NCBI RefSeq assembly: GCF_015158295.1
Contig: NZ_JACDXV010000003.1
Location: forward strand, 204,059 to 268,058
Direction: 5' to 3'
From: Devosia faecipullorum
GTDB lineage: Bacteria; Pseudomonadota; Alphaproteobacteria; Rhizobiales; Devosiaceae
DNA length: 64,000 nucleotides
Shown here: positions 28,859 to 40,140 of the stretch, piece after piece
Position numbering within the stretch: the first letter of the stretch is position 1
How the letters are laid out: every line of letters begins with the position of its first letter
Translations under genes and position numbers: made by a program
Notes under the pieces: generated by a model
Seen by the model: the letters and a program-made list of their open reading frames with translations, nothing else
What the model was told of the DNA's origin: nothing
The model's database searches: none

Positions 28859-30421
28859 CTAACCGCCGCGCCGCAGGCGGCGCAGCAACAGGTCGAGCCG
28901 CTGGGTGCCCGAAATGTGGATCAGGATGAAATAGGTCGCGATCCCGAACACAATCAGCGCTGCCAGCACCCCGGCCTGGCGCCAGAGCGGCACGCCCGAC
29001 AGCAGATGCGCCGCGCCCTGTTCGGCCAGCAGATACAGCGCTCCACCCATCAAAAGCGCGATCAGGAGGATGGCGAGCTGGCCGCGCCATTGGGCGGCGC
29101 TGAGGCGGAAATGGCCTCGCAGCGCCAATGTCACCGCCAAGAGCAACACATTCACCCAGGCGGCGGCGGCAGTGGCGATGGCGATGCCGATATGGAGGAG
29201 GCCGGGAAACAGCAGCAGCGAGATGGCGATATTGACCACGACGCTCACCCCGGCAAACAGGGTCGGCGTCAGCGTGTCCTCGCGGGCAAAAAAGCCGGGC
29301 TGCAACACCCGGACCAGCACATAGGCCGGCAGGCCCGCCGAAAAGGCCACCAGCGCCTGGGCGGTCTGGGTGGTCGCCAGCACCGAAAAGGCGCCGCGCT
29401 CGAACAGCACCCGCACGATGGGCTCGGCCAGCACCATCAGCGCGATCGCCGCCGGCATGGTCAGCAGCATGGCGACGAAAAGGGCCTGGTCCTGGCTGGC
29501 GCGGGCCTCGCTTTCGCGCCCGCCCTTCAGGTGGCGCGACAAGTCAGGCAGCAGCACCGTGCCGATGGCGATGCCGATAATGCCCAGCGGCAATTGATAG
29601 AGCCGGTCGGCATAAGAAAGCACCGAAATGGCGTTCGCGGCGCCCGAGGCGATGATGGTGCCGACGAAGATATTGATCTGGGTAATGCCCCCGGCGAGGA
29701 TGGCGGGGATGGCCAGGATCCAGAAGCGCCGCACTTCCGGGTCGAATCGGGGCAGGCGCAGATCGGGGCGGAAACCGCTGCGCTCGATGGCGGCCCAGAC
29801 CAGAGCCAATTGTGCGACGCCCCCGCCCATGGTGGCGATGGCCACCCAGATGGTGGCGCTTTGCGGATCCTGCACGAAAACCGTCGCCAGCGGCACCAGC
29901 ATGGCGATGTTGACGAGGTTGAGCAGAACCGGCGCGAAGGCGGCGGCGAAGAACCGTCCCAAAGTATTGAGGATCGCCCCATAGGCCGCCATCAGCGACA
30001 TGCAGGCAAGATAGGGGAACATGATCCGGGTCAGCAGCACGGTCAGTTCGAACTTTTCCCGGTCCTCGACGAAACCGGGCACGAAGGCGACCATGACCTG
30101 GGGCATGAAGATTTCGGCAAGGATGGTCACCACTACCAGCATGGCGACCAGCCAGCTCATGATGCGCGCCGCCAGAAGTTTTGCCTCTTGCTCGCCGTCG
30201 CGCTCCAGCGCGCCGGAAAACATCGGCACGAAAGCGGTATTGAAGGCGCCTTCGGCAAAGAGCCGGCGGAACAGGTTGGGAAAGCGGAAAGCGGCGAAAA
30301 AGGCGTCGGCGGCGGGCCCGGCGCCAAGCACGGCGGCCATCAGCGCATCGCGGAGGAACCCGGCGACCCGACTCACCAAGGTCAGCGAGCCCACGGAGAC
30401 GAAATTGCGGAACAGGCTCAC
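28859..30421 (-). CDS. murJ: Lipid II flippase MurJ
   Basis: 520 aa MOP-superfamily membrane protein with about 14 helices. Starts MSLFRNFVSVGSLTLVSRVAGF, followed by AADAFFAAFRFPNLFRRLFAEG, the conserved MurJ/MviN region lining the central cavity with its essential arginines. It flips lipid II across the inner membrane for peptidoglycan assembly. It lies nine bases downstream of glnD; mutS-glnD-murJ-trpS is a conserved alphaproteobacterial order, here interrupted by the repeat region before trpS. Confidence 0.96.
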   Translation of the reverse strand: MSLFRNFVSVGSLTLVSRVAGFLRDALMAAVLGAGPAADAFFAAFRFPNLFRRLFAEGAFNTAFVPMFSGALERDGEQEAKLLAARIMSWLVAMLVVVTILAEIFMPQVMVAFVPGFVEDREKFELTVLLTRIMFPYLACMSLMAAYGAILNTLGRFFAAAFAPVLLNLVNIAMLVPLATVFVQDPQSATIWVAIATMGGGVAQLALVWAAIERSGFRPDLRLPRFDPEVRRFWILAIPAILAGGITQINIFVGTIIASGAANAISVLSYADRLYQLPLGIIGIAIGTVLLPDLSRHLKGGRESEARASQDQALFVAMLLTMPAAIALMVLAEPIVRVLFERGAFSVLATTQTAQALVAFSAGLPAYVLVRVLQPGFFAREDTLTPTLFAGVSVVVNIAISLLLFPGLLHIGIAIATAAAAWVNVLLLAVTLALRGHFRLSAAQWRGQLAILLIALLMGGALYLLAEQGAAHLLSGVPLWRQAGVLAALIVFGIATYFILIHISGTQRLDLLLRRLRRGG

Positions 30422-30430
30422 GCCCCGGTC

Positions 30431-33226
30431 CTAACCATTGGCCGGCCTCTTGTCCTCGGGCCGCTCAAACACGGCGAGGAGCGCGTCGTGGATTTTCTTC
30501 TGCCGTGCCTTGACCTGAATTTTCTGGCCGGTGAGATCGGTGACATAGAAAACGTCCACGGCTTTTTCGCCATAAGTGCCGATATGGGCCGAGCCGATAG
30601 TGAGGTTGAGATCGGAAATTTCGCGGGTCAGCGCATAGAGCAGGCCAATGCGGTCGAGCCCGGCCACTTCGATGACGGTGAATTTCTCCGAAATTGCATT
30701 GGAGACCACGACCTGCGCCGGCACGGCGAAGGGACGCAGGCGTTTATTGTACCGGCTTTGCTTGCCCAGATCGATCAGCACCTGGCGCTGACCCTGCAAT
30801 AGCTGTTTGACATTGTCGATGATGCGGGTGGCGCGCACCTTTTCGTCCTCGTCGGAGGTGAAGGAGCGGCGCAGCCGGAAGGTGTCGATGGCGCGCCCGT
30901 CGCGGGTCGAAAAGATCTGCGCCCCGATAATGGAGGCGTCCTGCATGGTGCAGGCGCCGGCGATCAGCGAAAGCAGGCGCGGATGGTCGGGCGTATAGAA
31001 GCTGACCTCGGTAATGCCCTCGAAGGCCCGGACCCGGATCGAGCCGGCGAAAGGCTCGCCGGATTTGTCGGCCTGGCGGATCATCCGGGCATGGACGAGC
31101 TGCAATTCCGGCTCGGCCCGCAGCCAGTAATGGTCGTAATGGCGGGAGGCATAGGCCGCCATCTCCTCGGCCGGCAAATTGTCCATGGCGCGGGCCAGCA
31201 TGGCCTTGGCCTCGTTGACGCGCACCGAATGGCTGACCTGACTATGCCCGCCCGAAAGCAGCGGCTCGGTGGCATAGTAGAGCGAGCGCAGCAGGCTTCC
31301 CTTCCAGCCGGTCCAGGTGCCGGGGCCGACGGCGCGGATGTCGCAGGCGGTGAGGATCATCAGCAGGGCCAGGCGCTGGGGCGATTGTACCTGTTCGGCG
31401 AAGGCCTTGGCGGTCTCGGGGTCCTGGATGTCGCGGGCCTGGGCGATCTCGCTCATCAACAGGTGATGCTCGATCAGCCAGGCGACGGTATCGGTTTCGG
31501 CGGGGGTAAGACCGAAGCGTGGACAGAGTTTTCGGGCGATGCGGGCGCCGGCGATGGAATGGTCCTCGGGCCGTCCCTTGGCGATGTCGTGGAGGAACAG
31601 CGCCACATAGAGCAGGCGCGTATCGTTGAGCTGGGGCCAAAGCTCGTGGGTGAGCGGCAATTCCTCGCGCAAGCCACCATTGGCGATGTCGGCCATGACC
31701 CCGACCGAGCGGATCAGATGCTCGTCCACCGTATAATGGTGGTACATGTTGAACTGCATCAGCGCGACGATCTTGCCGAAATCGGGCACGAACCTGCCCA
31801 ATACGCCGCTTTCGTTCATCTGCCTGAGGATGCGCTCGACAGAGAGCGGGCTGGTCAGAACGGTAAGGAAATGGGCATTGGCACGCGGATCGGCGCGCAG
31901 CCTGTTGTCGATCAGCCGCAAGCTGTCGCGGATATGCTTGATGGCGTCGGGGTGGAACAAAAGCTCCTCGCGCCCCGCCACCATGAACATGCGGATGAGA
32001 TTGACCGGATCTTTCTCGAAGGCGTCGGGCGCGGCGAGATTGAGCCGGCCATTGTCGAGAATGAAGGCGGTCTCGCCCTTGATCTTGGACTTGCCCGAGC
32101 GGAACGGCGCCAGAACGCGCCCCACCAGGTCCATATCCTTGGCGTGGTGGAATTCGAGGCTGGCGCAGATGATGCGGGTGAGGTCGCCCACATCCTTGGC
32201 GACGAGAAAATAGCGCTTCATGAAGCGCTCGACCCCGAGCAGACCGAGGCGTTTTTCATAACCCATGCGGCGGGCGAGGTCCGGCTGCACGTCGAAGGTC
32301 AGCTTTTCATCGGCTCTGCCGGTGATGAAATGGAGATGGCAGCGCACCGCCCACAAAAAATCCTCGGCGCGGGAAAACAGCCGGTATTCGGCAGCGCTGA
32401 GCACGCCCTTACCAACCAGTTCCTGGCTGGTCTTGACCTGGTAGAAATATTTGCCGATCCAGAACAGCGTATTGAGGTCGCGCATGCCCCCCTTGCCGTC
32501 CTTGATATTGGGCTCGACCACATAGCGCGAATTGCCCATCTGGCGGTGGCGCTCGTCGCGCTCCTCCATCTTGGCGGCGATGAATTCGGGGCCGGTTCCC
32601 GGCATGATCTCGGTTTCGAAGCGCTGCACCAATTGATTGTAGAGCGCCGCGTCGCCGGTCAGGAACCGGGCTTCGAGCGTGGCGGTGCGCACCGTCATGT
32701 CGGCGCGGGCCATGCGGATACATTCATCCACCGAGCGGACCGCATGGCCGACCTTCTGGCCCAGATCCCAGAGCATGTAGAGCACATATTCGGTGACCTG
32801 CTCGCCCCAGGGGGTCTGCTTGTAGGGCAGGATGAAAAGCAGGTCGATGTCGCTGCCGGGGGCCAGCGTGCCCCTGCCATAGCCGCCCACGGCCGAGAGA
32901 GCGATGGCCTCGGCGCCGGAGGGATTGTCCAGTCGATAGACCCTTGTCGTGGCGAAGCGGTGGATGGCGGCGATGATCTCGTCCTGCGCGGCGCAGATAT
33001 TCTGCGCGCAGCGGGTGCCGCGATTGCTGGCCAGAAGCTCGGCTTCGGCGTCCGAGCGCGCCTCGGCCAGGACAAGGCGCAGATGGGCAAGGACCATTGC
33101 GCGGGCCGAAGGCGATTTGGCCGGCTCCTCCCCGACAAGGGCATCGAGTTCGGCAAGGATCGTTTCGGCGGATTTGAGCGCGAAGAGGGACTTTTTGGGC
33201 CTTGCCTCAACTTCGGCGAGCGTCAT
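30431..33226 (-). CDS. glnD: Bifunctional uridylyltransferase/uridylyl-removing enzyme GlnD
   Basis: About 931 aa nitrogen sensor that uridylylates PII proteins under nitrogen limitation and removes UMP when glutamine is high. Nucleotidyltransferase motif [17 protein letters not shown] (residues about 115-131), then an HD domain with HHYTVDEH and [14 protein letters not shown], and two C-terminal ACT domains ([16 protein letters not shown] and [18 protein letters not shown]). A GTG lies directly before ATG 33226; I use the ATG. It overlaps the mutS 3' end by 20 bp. Confidence 0.96.
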   Translation of the reverse strand: MTLAEVEARPKKSLFALKSAETILAELDALVGEEPAKSPSARAMVLAHLRLVLAEARSDAEAELLASNRGTRCAQNICAAQDEIIAAIHRFATTRVYRLDNPSGAEAIALSAVGGYGRGTLAPGSDIDLLFILPYKQTPWGEQVTEYVLYMLWDLGQKVGHAVRSVDECIRMARADMTVRTATLEARFLTGDAALYNQLVQRFETEIMPGTGPEFIAAKMEERDERHRQMGNSRYVVEPNIKDGKGGMRDLNTLFWIGKYFYQVKTSQELVGKGVLSAAEYRLFSRAEDFLWAVRCHLHFITGRADEKLTFDVQPDLARRMGYEKRLGLLGVERFMKRYFLVAKDVGDLTRIICASLEFHHAKDMDLVGRVLAPFRSGKSKIKGETAFILDNGRLNLAAPDAFEKDPVNLIRMFMVAGREELLFHPDAIKHIRDSLRLIDNRLRADPRANAHFLTVLTSPLSVERILRQMNESGVLGRFVPDFGKIVALMQFNMYHHYTVDEHLIRSVGVMADIANGGLREELPLTHELWPQLNDTRLLYVALFLHDIAKGRPEDHSIAGARIARKLCPRFGLTPAETDTVAWLIEHHLLMSEIAQARDIQDPETAKAFAEQVQSPQRLALLMILTACDIRAVGPGTWTGWKGSLLRSLYYATEPLLSGGHSQVSHSVRVNEAKAMLARAMDNLPAEEMAAYASRHYDHYWLRAEPELQLVHARMIRQADKSGEPFAGSIRVRAFEGITEVSFYTPDHPRLLSLIAGACTMQDASIIGAQIFSTRDGRAIDTFRLRRSFTSDEDEKVRATRIIDNVKQLLQGQRQVLIDLGKQSRYNKRLRPFAVPAQVVVSNAISEKFTVIEVAGLDRIGLLYALTREISDLNLTIGSAHIGTYGEKAVDVFYVTDLTGQKIQVKARQKKIHDALLAVFERPEDKRPANG

Positions 33227-35909
33227 CACGGATTTTCTTCAGCTGGTACAAGGTCTCGATGGCCTGTCGCGGCGTCAATTCGTCGGGGCGCATCTTATCG
33301 AGCGCTTCGTAAACGGGGTCCTTACCTTGAGGCGCGGCGGGCGCGGAATGGGCAAAGAGCGGCAGATCGTCTAGCACGCTGGCCTTCTGGCGGGAAGATG
33401 CAGTGCCGGCCGAACGCTGTTCGAGAATGTCGAGAACCTGTTTGGCGCGGGCAATGACCGGTTCAGGCAGGCCGGCGAGCCGGGCGACCTGGATGCCATA
33501 GGACCGGTCGGCCGCGCCGGGGCCCACTTCATGCAGGAACACCACCTCGCCCTCCCATTCGCGCACCTTCATGGTGACATTGGCGACGCGGGCGAGGGTT
33601 TTGGCGAGGCTGGTCAATTCGTGGAAATGGGTGGCGAACAGGGCCCGGCAGCCGGTCTGCTCGTGCAGCGCCTCGACCGAAGCCCAGGCGATCGAAAGCC
33701 CATCGAAGGTGGCGGTGCCGCGCCCGATCTCGTCCAGCACCACCAATGAACGACTTGTGGCGCGGTTGAGAATGGCGGCGGTTTCGACCATTTCCACCAT
33801 GAAGGTGGAGCGACCATGGGCGATGTCGTCGGAGGCGCCGACGCGCGAGAACAGGCGATCCACCACCCCGATATGGGCGGCATCGGCGGGCACGTAAGAG
33901 CCCATCTGCGCCAGGATGGCGATGAGCGCGTTCTGCCGCAGAAAGGTGGATTTACCGCCCATATTGGGGCCGGTCACCAGCCACAGGGCCCCGCCGCCGC
34001 TCTCCTCGCTGCCGGAGAGATCGGCGTCATTGGCGACAAAGGAGAGCCCCTCCTGCTTGACGGTCAATTCCACCACCGGATGACGCCCGCCGGAAATGGC
34101 GAAGGCCAGGCTGTCATCGACCCTGGGGCGGCAATAGCTCCGCAGCGCCGACATTTCGGCGAGAGCGGCGTTGACGTCGAGTTCGGCCAGGGCGTCGGCT
34201 AGCCCCTGCAGCCCGGCCAGTTCAGCCAGAACGGCGGCACGCAGGCGGGCGAAAATGGCGTGCTCGATGTCCAGTGCAGCGCCCTGCGCCCTGGCGATGC
34301 GGGTTTGCAGCTCCGCCAGCTCGGTGGTGGTGAAGCGCATGGCATTGGCCAAGGTCTGGCGATGGATGAAGCTCTGCCGATGCGGCTCGTCCAGCAATTT
34401 CTGGCCCTGGCCGGCCGGCACTTCGACGAAGAAACCAAGCACGCCATTGTGCCTGATCTTCAAGGAGCGCAGCTCGGTCTCGTCCATCAGCCGCGCCTGC
34501 AGGGCGGCGATGACGGCGCGGGTCTTTGTGCCCAGCGCCCGTTCCTCGTCCAGCAGCCCGTCATAACCGGCGCGCACGAAGCCGCCATCGCGGCTGAGGA
34601 GCGGCAGATCGTCGGCGAGCGCCAGGCCCAGTTCGGCGGCGAGGGCGCGCGGCGCGGCACCCAGAATCATCGTCAGCCGGGCCAGAACCGGGGGCAGATC
34701 GGCCTGCCGGCTCAATTGCCCCGCCAGTTCCAGCGCCGCAGCCACGGCCTTGCCGATGGCGGCGAGGTCGCGCGGCCCGCCCCGTTCCAGCGCCAGCCGC
34801 GATAGGGCGCGGGCAAGATCGGGCGCGGCCTTGAGATCCTGGCGCAGCCGGGCGCGCAAGAGCGGATCGTCCACCAGATGGCCGACGGCGTCGAGCCTTT
34901 GATTGATGGCAGGCGCTTCGCGCAATGGCGCCGCCAGCCGGGCGGCAAGCAGGCGCGCGCCGGGCGCGGTGACGGTGAGGTCAATGCTCTGGCGCAGCGA
35001 GCCCCTGGCCTGGCCGCGCTGGGTGAGAAGAATTTCCAGGCTGGCGCGCGTTGCCGCATCGATGGCCATGACGCCATCGGCGGCGTCCAGCACCGGGGGG
35101 CGCAGGGGCACATTGCGGCCCTTCTGGCTCTCGGTGACATAGGCGGCCAGCATGCCGAGCGCCGCCCGGCTGGCGCGGGACAGCGATGTCGGATCGAAAT
35201 CGCCGGCGGGAAAGCTCTGGCGCAGACGCGCGGAGGCGGCCTCGCTGTCGCCGGCCTCGTCCGGCAGCGTCACCGCAATCGCCGCCCATGCCGGCGCCAG
35301 GAGATGCCGTTCCGCCAGGGCAGCCCGCGCCGTTTCGGTGAGGAGCAGTTCCGCCGGGGCGATGCGGGCCATTTCGTCGGCGAGCCGGTCGGCAGCAAGA
35401 TCGGCGACAAAGCTCTCGCCGGTCGAAATATCGGCCCAGGCCAGGGCGAAATCGGTTTCGCCGTGGCGCACCATGCCGAGCGAAGCCAGATAATTGGCGG
35501 AGCGGGCGTCCAGATGGTCATCCTCGGTCAGCGTGCCGGGCGTCACCAGCCGCACCACGTCGCGCCGCACCACCGATTTGCTGCCGCGCTTCTTGGCCTC
35601 GGCGGGGTCTTCCATCTGTTCGCAGATGGCGACGCGATGGCCCAGCCGGATCAGCTTGTTGAGATAATCGTTGGCGGCATGGATAGGCACGCCGCACATG
35701 GCGATGTCTTCGCCCAGATGCTTGCCGCGCTTGGTCAGCACGATACCGAGCGCGGCGCTGGCGATCTCGGCGTCCTCGAAGAACAATTCGTAGAAATCGC
35801 CCATCCGGTAGAAGAGGAGATAGCCGGGATTGACGGCCTTGATCTCGAAATATTGCGCCATCATCGGCGTCAGGGCCGCTGGCGCGGCCTCGAAGGGGGT
35901 CTGGTCCAT
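33207..35909 (-). CDS. mutS: DNA mismatch repair protein MutS
   Basis: 900 aa. The N-terminal mismatch-reading motif is in GDFYELF (Phe-x-Glu) near residue 37; the ATPase has Walker [26 protein letters not shown] (Walker B/signature) and ATHFHEL. The C-terminal tail [18 protein letters not shown] matches the beta-clamp/tetramerisation region. It heads mutS-glnD-murJ. Confidence 0.97.
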   Translation of the reverse strand: MDQTPFEAAPAALTPMMAQYFEIKAVNPGYLLFYRMGDFYELFFEDAEIASAALGIVLTKRGKHLGEDIAMCGVPIHAANDYLNKLIRLGHRVAICEQMEDPAEAKKRGSKSVVRRDVVRLVTPGTLTEDDHLDARSANYLASLGMVRHGETDFALAWADISTGESFVADLAADRLADEMARIAPAELLLTETARAALAERHLLAPAWAAIAVTLPDEAGDSEAASARLRQSFPAGDFDPTSLSRASRAALGMLAAYVTESQKGRNVPLRPPVLDAADGVMAIDAATRASLEILLTQRGQARGSLRQSIDLTVTAPGARLLAARLAAPLREAPAINQRLDAVGHLVDDPLLRARLRQDLKAAPDLARALSRLALERGGPRDLAAIGKAVAAALELAGQLSRQADLPPVLARLTMILGAAPRALAAELGLALADDLPLLSRDGGFVRAGYDGLLDEERALGTKTRAVIAALQARLMDETELRSLKIRHNGVLGFFVEVPAGQGQKLLDEPHRQSFIHRQTLANAMRFTTTELAELQTRIARAQGAALDIEHAIFARLRAAVLAELAGLQGLADALAELDVNAALAEMSALRSYCRPRVDDSLAFAISGGRHPVVELTVKQEGLSFVANDADLSGSEESGGGALWLVTGPNMGGKSTFLRQNALIAILAQMGSYVPADAAHIGVVDRLFSRVGASDDIAHGRSTFMVEMVETAAILNRATSRSLVVLDEIGRGTATFDGLSIAWASVEALHEQTGCRALFATHFHELTSLAKTLARVANVTMKVREWEGEVVFLHEVGPGAADRSYGIQVARLAGLPEPVIARAKQVLDILEQRSAGTASSRQKASVLDDLPLFAHSAPAAPQGKDPVYEALDKMRPDELTPRQAIETLYQLKKIRDDARRS

Positions 35910-36011
35910 GGACAGGCAGTCAGCGCTCCAGGTGGAGCGCTGACCTTAGGCAATCGGGCGGGTCATGCCAACCCGGGGAGCCATCACTATGCCCAGCTTC
36001 CCGTGGCCGGT

Positions 36012-36827
36012 TCAGGCGCCCCTTATCAGGGAAGCCGGTCCCACCAGCCTGCGATAAAGATGCCAGGTCGCGTGCCCGAAGATCGGCAGGGCGATGGCGA
36101 GACCGACAAAGAAGGGCAGCGCTGCCAGGAAAAGCCCCGCCCCCACGATCACGCCCCAGACCAGAAGCGGCAGGGGATTGCGCAGCACGGCGCGGAACGA
36201 GGTTTCCACCGCCACATAGGCGCCGACATCGCGGTCGAGCAACAGCGGGAAGGCGATGACCGAGCTACAGAGCACGACCAGCGCGAAGAGCGCGCCAAGC
36301 ACGCTGCCCGCCAGCATCAGGGTCAGGCCCGCCGGCTCGATCATGATCTGGTTGAAGAGCCCGGCAAAGGTGTGGGGCGCGGCGGCGCCGAACAGGCTTT
36401 CATAGAGCGCCTGGGCGCTGGTCAGCCAGAGGGTGAACAGCACGAACAACATGGCCCCTACCGCCATGATCGAACCGCGGGCCGGCGAGCGCAGCACGCC
36501 GAAAGCGGCGCGCCAGCCCGGATGCTCGCCGCGTTCGCGGCGGCGGGATATTTCATAGAGCGGCAGGGCGGCGAAGGGACCGATCAGCGCGAAGCCGCCG
36601 ACCAGCGGATAGAGCAGGGTCCAGGTCTGCCAGCCATCCATCCACATGGCCAGGACGATGCCGATCAGGGGGTAGATCAGCGCCAGCAGCACGTAATGGC
36701 TGGGCCGGGCGCGAAAATCGGCGAGGCCGCGCCGCAGGGCTTCGCCCAGATCGGCAAGGGAGATTTTGCGGATGACCGGCAGGTCGAGCTTGTCGCCGAT
36801 ACCGGAGATGACGTGCATTCGGGCCAT
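36012..36827 (-). CDS. DUF2189 family integral membrane protein
   Basis: About 271 aa with roughly six hydrophobic helices; the conserved N-terminal soluble stretch includes LADLGEALRRGLADFRARPSHY, then YPLIGIVLAMWM. Matches DUF2189, an uncharacterised inner-membrane family common in alphaproteobacteria. ATG 36827 is preferred to ATG 36836 because GGAGG is only one base before the latter. Isolated: gaps of about 100 and 140 bp to its neighbours. Confidence 0.82.
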   Translation of the reverse strand: MARMHVISGIGDKLDLPVIRKISLADLGEALRRGLADFRARPSHYVLLALIYPLIGIVLAMWMDGWQTWTLLYPLVGGFALIGPFAALPLYEISRRRERGEHPGWRAAFGVLRSPARGSIMAVGAMLFVLFTLWLTSAQALYESLFGAAAPHTFAGLFNQIMIEPAGLTLMLAGSVLGALFALVVLCSSVIAFPLLLDRDVGAYVAVETSFRAVLRNPLPLLVWGVIVGAGLFLAALPFFVGLAIALPIFGHATWHLYRRLVGPASLIRGA

Positions 36828-36927
36828 GATCGACATTCCTCCAGGCTGGAGGCCGCGAGGCGACTGACCTGGCGCTGCCCGGGCGCGAGACGCAGAAGCT
36901 CTCGACCGCTATGGCACCATATTAGCC

Positions 36928-36959
36928 CCCGAGCCGTGGGCTGTCGCCCCCGGCTCGGG
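36928..36959 (-). terminator. Hairpin after the sulfhydrylase gene
   Basis: CCCGAGCCG / CGGCTCGGG 9-bp perfect stem, nine bases beyond the stop. There is no U tract, so termination may be weak or factor-dependent. Confidence 0.5.
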
Positions 36960-36968
36960 AAAATGTGA

Positions 36969-38240
36969 TCAGGCCTTGTCGAGCGCCTGGGCGATATCGG
37001 CGATGATGTCGTCGATATGCTCGATGCCCACCGAGATGCGCACCAGGTCTTCAGAGACGCCGGCCTTTTTCAGCTCCTCGGGCGAAAGCTGGCGATGGGT
37101 GGTAGAGGCCGGATGGCAGGCCAGCGACTTGGCGTCGCCGATATTGACCAGCCGCAGGATCATGTTGAGGGCGTCGATGAAGCGGCCACCGGCCTCCTTG
37201 CCGCCCTTGATGCCGAAGGACAGGATGCCCGAGCCTGAGCCCTTGGAAATCTTCTTGGCGACCTCGTGATAGGGACTGTCCTCGAGGCCGGCATAGCTCA
37301 CCCATTCCACCTTGGGATGGCTCTTGAGGAATTGGGCGACCTTGAGCGCGTTCTCGCAATGGCGTTCCATGCGCAGGCCAAGGGTTTCGAGACCCTGCAG
37401 GATCAGGAAGGCGTTGAAGGGGGAGAGCGCCGCGCCGGTATTGCGCAGCGGCACCACGCGGGCGCGGCCGATAAAGGCCGCCGGCCCCAGCGCCTCGGTA
37501 TAGACGACGCCGTGATAGGAGGGGTCGGGCTCGTTGAGCATGGGGAAACGCTTGGCATTGGCCTTCCAGTCGAACTTGCCGGAATCGACGATCATGCCGC
37601 CGATGGAGGTGCCATGGCCGCCGATATATTTGGTCAAAGCATGCACGACGATATCGGCGCCGAAATCGAAGGCGCGGGTCAGGTAGGGCGTGGCCACAGT
37701 ATTGTCCACGATCACCGGCACGCCATGGCGATGGGCGATCTCGGCAATGCGCTGGATGTCCACCACATTGCCCGCCGGATTGCCGATGGATTCGAGGAAC
37801 ACCGCCTTGGTCTTGTCGTCGATGGCCTTTTCGAAGCCCTCATAATCGTCATGGGAGACGAGGCGCGCCTCGATGCCCTGGCGGGGGAAGGTATGGACGA
37901 AGAGGTTATAGGTGCCGCCATAAAGCTGGGAGATCGAGACGATATTGTCCCCGGCCTGGGCGATGGTCTGGATGGCATAGGTGATGGCCGACATGCCCGA
38001 GGCCAGACCCAAGGCGGCAATGCCGCCTTCCATTTCGGCGACGCGGGCTTCGAGCACCGCGGTGGTGGGGTTCATGATGCGGGTATAGATATTGCCCGCC
38101 ACCTTCAAATCGAACAGGTCGGCGCCGTGCTGGGTGTCGTCGAACGTGTAGGAGGTGGTCTGATAAATCGGCACGGCAGCGGCCTTGGTGGTCGCCTCCG
38201 ATTCATATCCATGGTGCAGGGCGATCGATTCGAGCTTCAT
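36969..38240 (-). CDS. O-acetylhomoserine aminocarboxypropyltransferase (sulfhydrylase)
   Basis: 423 aa Cys/Met-metabolism PLP enzyme of the MetY type, making homocysteine from O-acetylhomoserine and sulfide. The PLP lysine is in [26 protein letters not shown] and the long C terminus ending [15 protein letters not shown] fit MetY rather than cystathionine synthases (about 380-400 aa). ATG 38240 with GGAGA eight bases upstream is preferred to the longer frame from 38276. Confidence 0.92.
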   Translation of the reverse strand: MKLESIALHHGYESEATTKAAAVPIYQTTSYTFDDTQHGADLFDLKVAGNIYTRIMNPTTAVLEARVAEMEGGIAALGLASGMSAITYAIQTIAQAGDNIVSISQLYGGTYNLFVHTFPRQGIEARLVSHDDYEGFEKAIDDKTKAVFLESIGNPAGNVVDIQRIAEIAHRHGVPVIVDNTVATPYLTRAFDFGADIVVHALTKYIGGHGTSIGGMIVDSGKFDWKANAKRFPMLNEPDPSYHGVVYTEALGPAAFIGRARVVPLRNTGAALSPFNAFLILQGLETLGLRMERHCENALKVAQFLKSHPKVEWVSYAGLEDSPYHEVAKKISKGSGSGILSFGIKGGKEAGGRFIDALNMILRLVNIGDAKSLACHPASTTHRQLSPEELKKAGVSEDLVRISVGIEHIDDIIADIAQALDKA

Positions 38241-38301
38241 CAGAGCGTCTCCAAAGGTCCGGTTTGAGCGCCACAATCCTCTGTCGACCCGGAAATGACA
38301 A

Positions 38302-38335
38302 GGCGCGGGAGAGGCAAGCCGTCCTCTCCCGCGCC
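38302..38335 (-). terminator. Hairpin after the GH43 gene
   Basis: GGCGCGGGAGAGG / CCTCTCCCGCGCC, a 13-bp perfect stem with an 8-nt loop, 20 bp past the GH43 stop. No U tract. Confidence 0.6.
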
Positions 38336-38354
38336 CATTTGTTGGAACGAAAAC

Positions 38355-39977
38355 CTATTGCAGGGCCTCAACCTCGTAACGGTCGGACGGATCGTGCTGC
38401 GGCCGATAGATGAAATAGTCGAAAGTGGCGGGCCGGGCGGTGCCGTTGAGGTCCTGGGCCGCCATGCCGACAAAGGCGCCGGTAAAGCTGCCATGGGCCT
38501 GATGACCGCCGCATTCGTCCGAAAGCAGGCTGGCATCGAGCACCGGGCCGATGGGCTGCAATTCCTCTCCCTCTAGGGCATAGAAGAATTGCAGGCGGCG
38601 CCCGCGAATGGTGAGCGCCAGGCGCACCTTGCCCTGATTGGGGATCTTGACCGGCTCGGCGGGGAAGCGCAGCCTGCCATCGGGCCAGCTCATTTCCGAG
38701 GCCATGAGCAGCAATTCGCGCTGCCCGTCGGAATGGGCTGTCACCGCCAGATAGAAGAAATTGTAGCGGCTGTAATAGGCGGTCAGGCCCGCCATATGGC
38801 GTTCATCGACGGGCTGGAAGTCGATCAGCGTCTCGGCATCATAGGAAAAATGCGTCTGCCGCCGCGCCAGGAGCGCCTGCTCGAACCAGGAGCCGATCGC
38901 CTCCCGCCCGAACAAACGCAGTTTGTTGTCCCTAAGTGTAAAGATCCGCTCGGTTTCCGGGGTGCGCAGCCACTGGAAATCCTTGTCGAGCCCGGCTTCG
39001 AAACTGTAGCGCCGCTCGGCCCAGTATTTCGCTTCGTCGCGCGTTCCGGGCACCTCGACATGGAGCGAAGGCACCGGGCCGTTCTTGACATAGAGCCAGT
39101 CGTCCTCGCCCCAATAGGCTTCCTGGATCGAGGTCTCGCGGCCCAGCACGCAGCGACGCTCCTGGGTAATCGGGCGGCCGCCGAGATGGACGAGGTAGGT
39201 CTTGCCCTCAGGGCTCTCGACGAGGTCGCCATGGCCGGCGCGCTGGATGGGGGCGAGGGGGGCATCCTTGGCGGTGAGGATATGCTGGTCGGGATGGGTC
39301 TCGTAGGGCCCATCGATGTTGCGCGAACGGGCAAAGGTCACGGCATGGTCATAGGCGGTGCCGCCCTCGGCGGTCAGCAGGTAATAATAGCCGTTGCGCT
39401 TATAGAGATGGGGCCCTTCCACCAGTTTGAGGTCGGTGCCCTGATAGATGTTCTTGATCGGGCCAAAGAGCTTGCCGGCCTCTGGATCGAATTCCTGCAG
39501 GGCGATGCCGGCGAAGAGCAGCGGGCGCACCCGATGGTCCCAGATCATGTTGACCAGCCATTTGCGCCCGTCATCGTCGTGGAACAGGCTCGGATCAAAG
39601 CCGGAGGAATTGGCATAGACCGGGTCGGACCAGGGCCCTTCGATGCTGTCGGCCCAGACGATGTAATTATGCGCGTCCTTGAACGAGCCGTCCTTGCGCT
39701 TCACATCGGTATAAACCAGCCAGAATTTTTCTCCGTCATGGCTGAGGCAGGGAGCCCAGACGCCGCAGCTATCGGGGTCGCCGCGCATGTCGAGCTGACT
39801 CTTGCGGTTGAGCGGGCGGGTGACCAGCTCCCAATTGGCGAGATCGCGCGAATGATGGATCTGCACGCCCGGATACCATTCGAAGGTGGAGGTGGCGATG
39901 TAGTAATCCTCTCCCACGCGCAGGATGGAGGGGTCCGGATTGAAGCCCGGAAGAATGGGATTGGTGATTTGCGGCAT
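38355..39977 (-). CDS. Glycoside hydrolase family 43 beta-xylosidase
   Basis: 540 aa, no signal peptide, so cytoplasmic. The catalytic-base Asp is in GFNPDPSIL near residue 14, the pKa-modulating Asp in SSGFDPSLFHDDDGRKW, and the acid Glu in KLVEGPHLYKRNGYYYL; a C-terminal beta-sandwich of the XynB type follows. It likely releases xylose from short imported xylo-oligosaccharides and feeds XylA and XylB, the next genes upstream. A REP-like composite separates it from xylA, so it may have its own promoter. Confidence 0.92.
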   Translation of the reverse strand: MPQITNPILPGFNPDPSILRVGEDYYIATSTFEWYPGVQIHHSRDLANWELVTRPLNRKSQLDMRGDPDSCGVWAPCLSHDGEKFWLVYTDVKRKDGSFKDAHNYIVWADSIEGPWSDPVYANSSGFDPSLFHDDDGRKWLVNMIWDHRVRPLLFAGIALQEFDPEAGKLFGPIKNIYQGTDLKLVEGPHLYKRNGYYYLLTAEGGTAYDHAVTFARSRNIDGPYETHPDQHILTAKDAPLAPIQRAGHGDLVESPEGKTYLVHLGGRPITQERRCVLGRETSIQEAYWGEDDWLYVKNGPVPSLHVEVPGTRDEAKYWAERRYSFEAGLDKDFQWLRTPETERIFTLRDNKLRLFGREAIGSWFEQALLARRQTHFSYDAETLIDFQPVDERHMAGLTAYYSRYNFFYLAVTAHSDGQRELLLMASEMSWPDGRLRFPAEPVKIPNQGKVRLALTIRGRRLQFFYALEGEELQPIGPVLDASLLSDECGGHQAHGSFTGAFVGMAAQDLNGTARPATFDYFIYRPQHDPSDRYEVEALQ

Positions 39978-40020
39978 GACAAGCCTCAGCTATCGGGAGT
40001 GAACTAAGCTCTCCACCACG

Positions 40021-40100
40021 TCGTCACCGGGCTCGTCCCGGTGATCCATCTTTCAGCACCGGCCGGGCAATGGATTGCCGGGACGAGCCCGGCAATGACG
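40021..40100. repeat. REP-like composite between GH43 and xylA
   Basis: TCACCGGG / CCCGGTGA (40024-40044) and ATTGCCGGG / CCCGGCAAT (40074-40096), each with a short loop containing TCGT or ACGAG. It has the same two-palindrome architecture as the elements at 28.2 and 43.1 kb. Confidence 0.8.
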
Positions 40101-40140
40101 ATGATGATGACGTCGGCAGACAGGATCAGGTTCTGGCCGA

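Noticed and set aside
28853..33457. Long plus-strand frames across murJ and glnD
   Set aside because: Antisense shadows of two well-identified genes; composition (Gln/His/Gly/Arg rich) is typical of such shadows.
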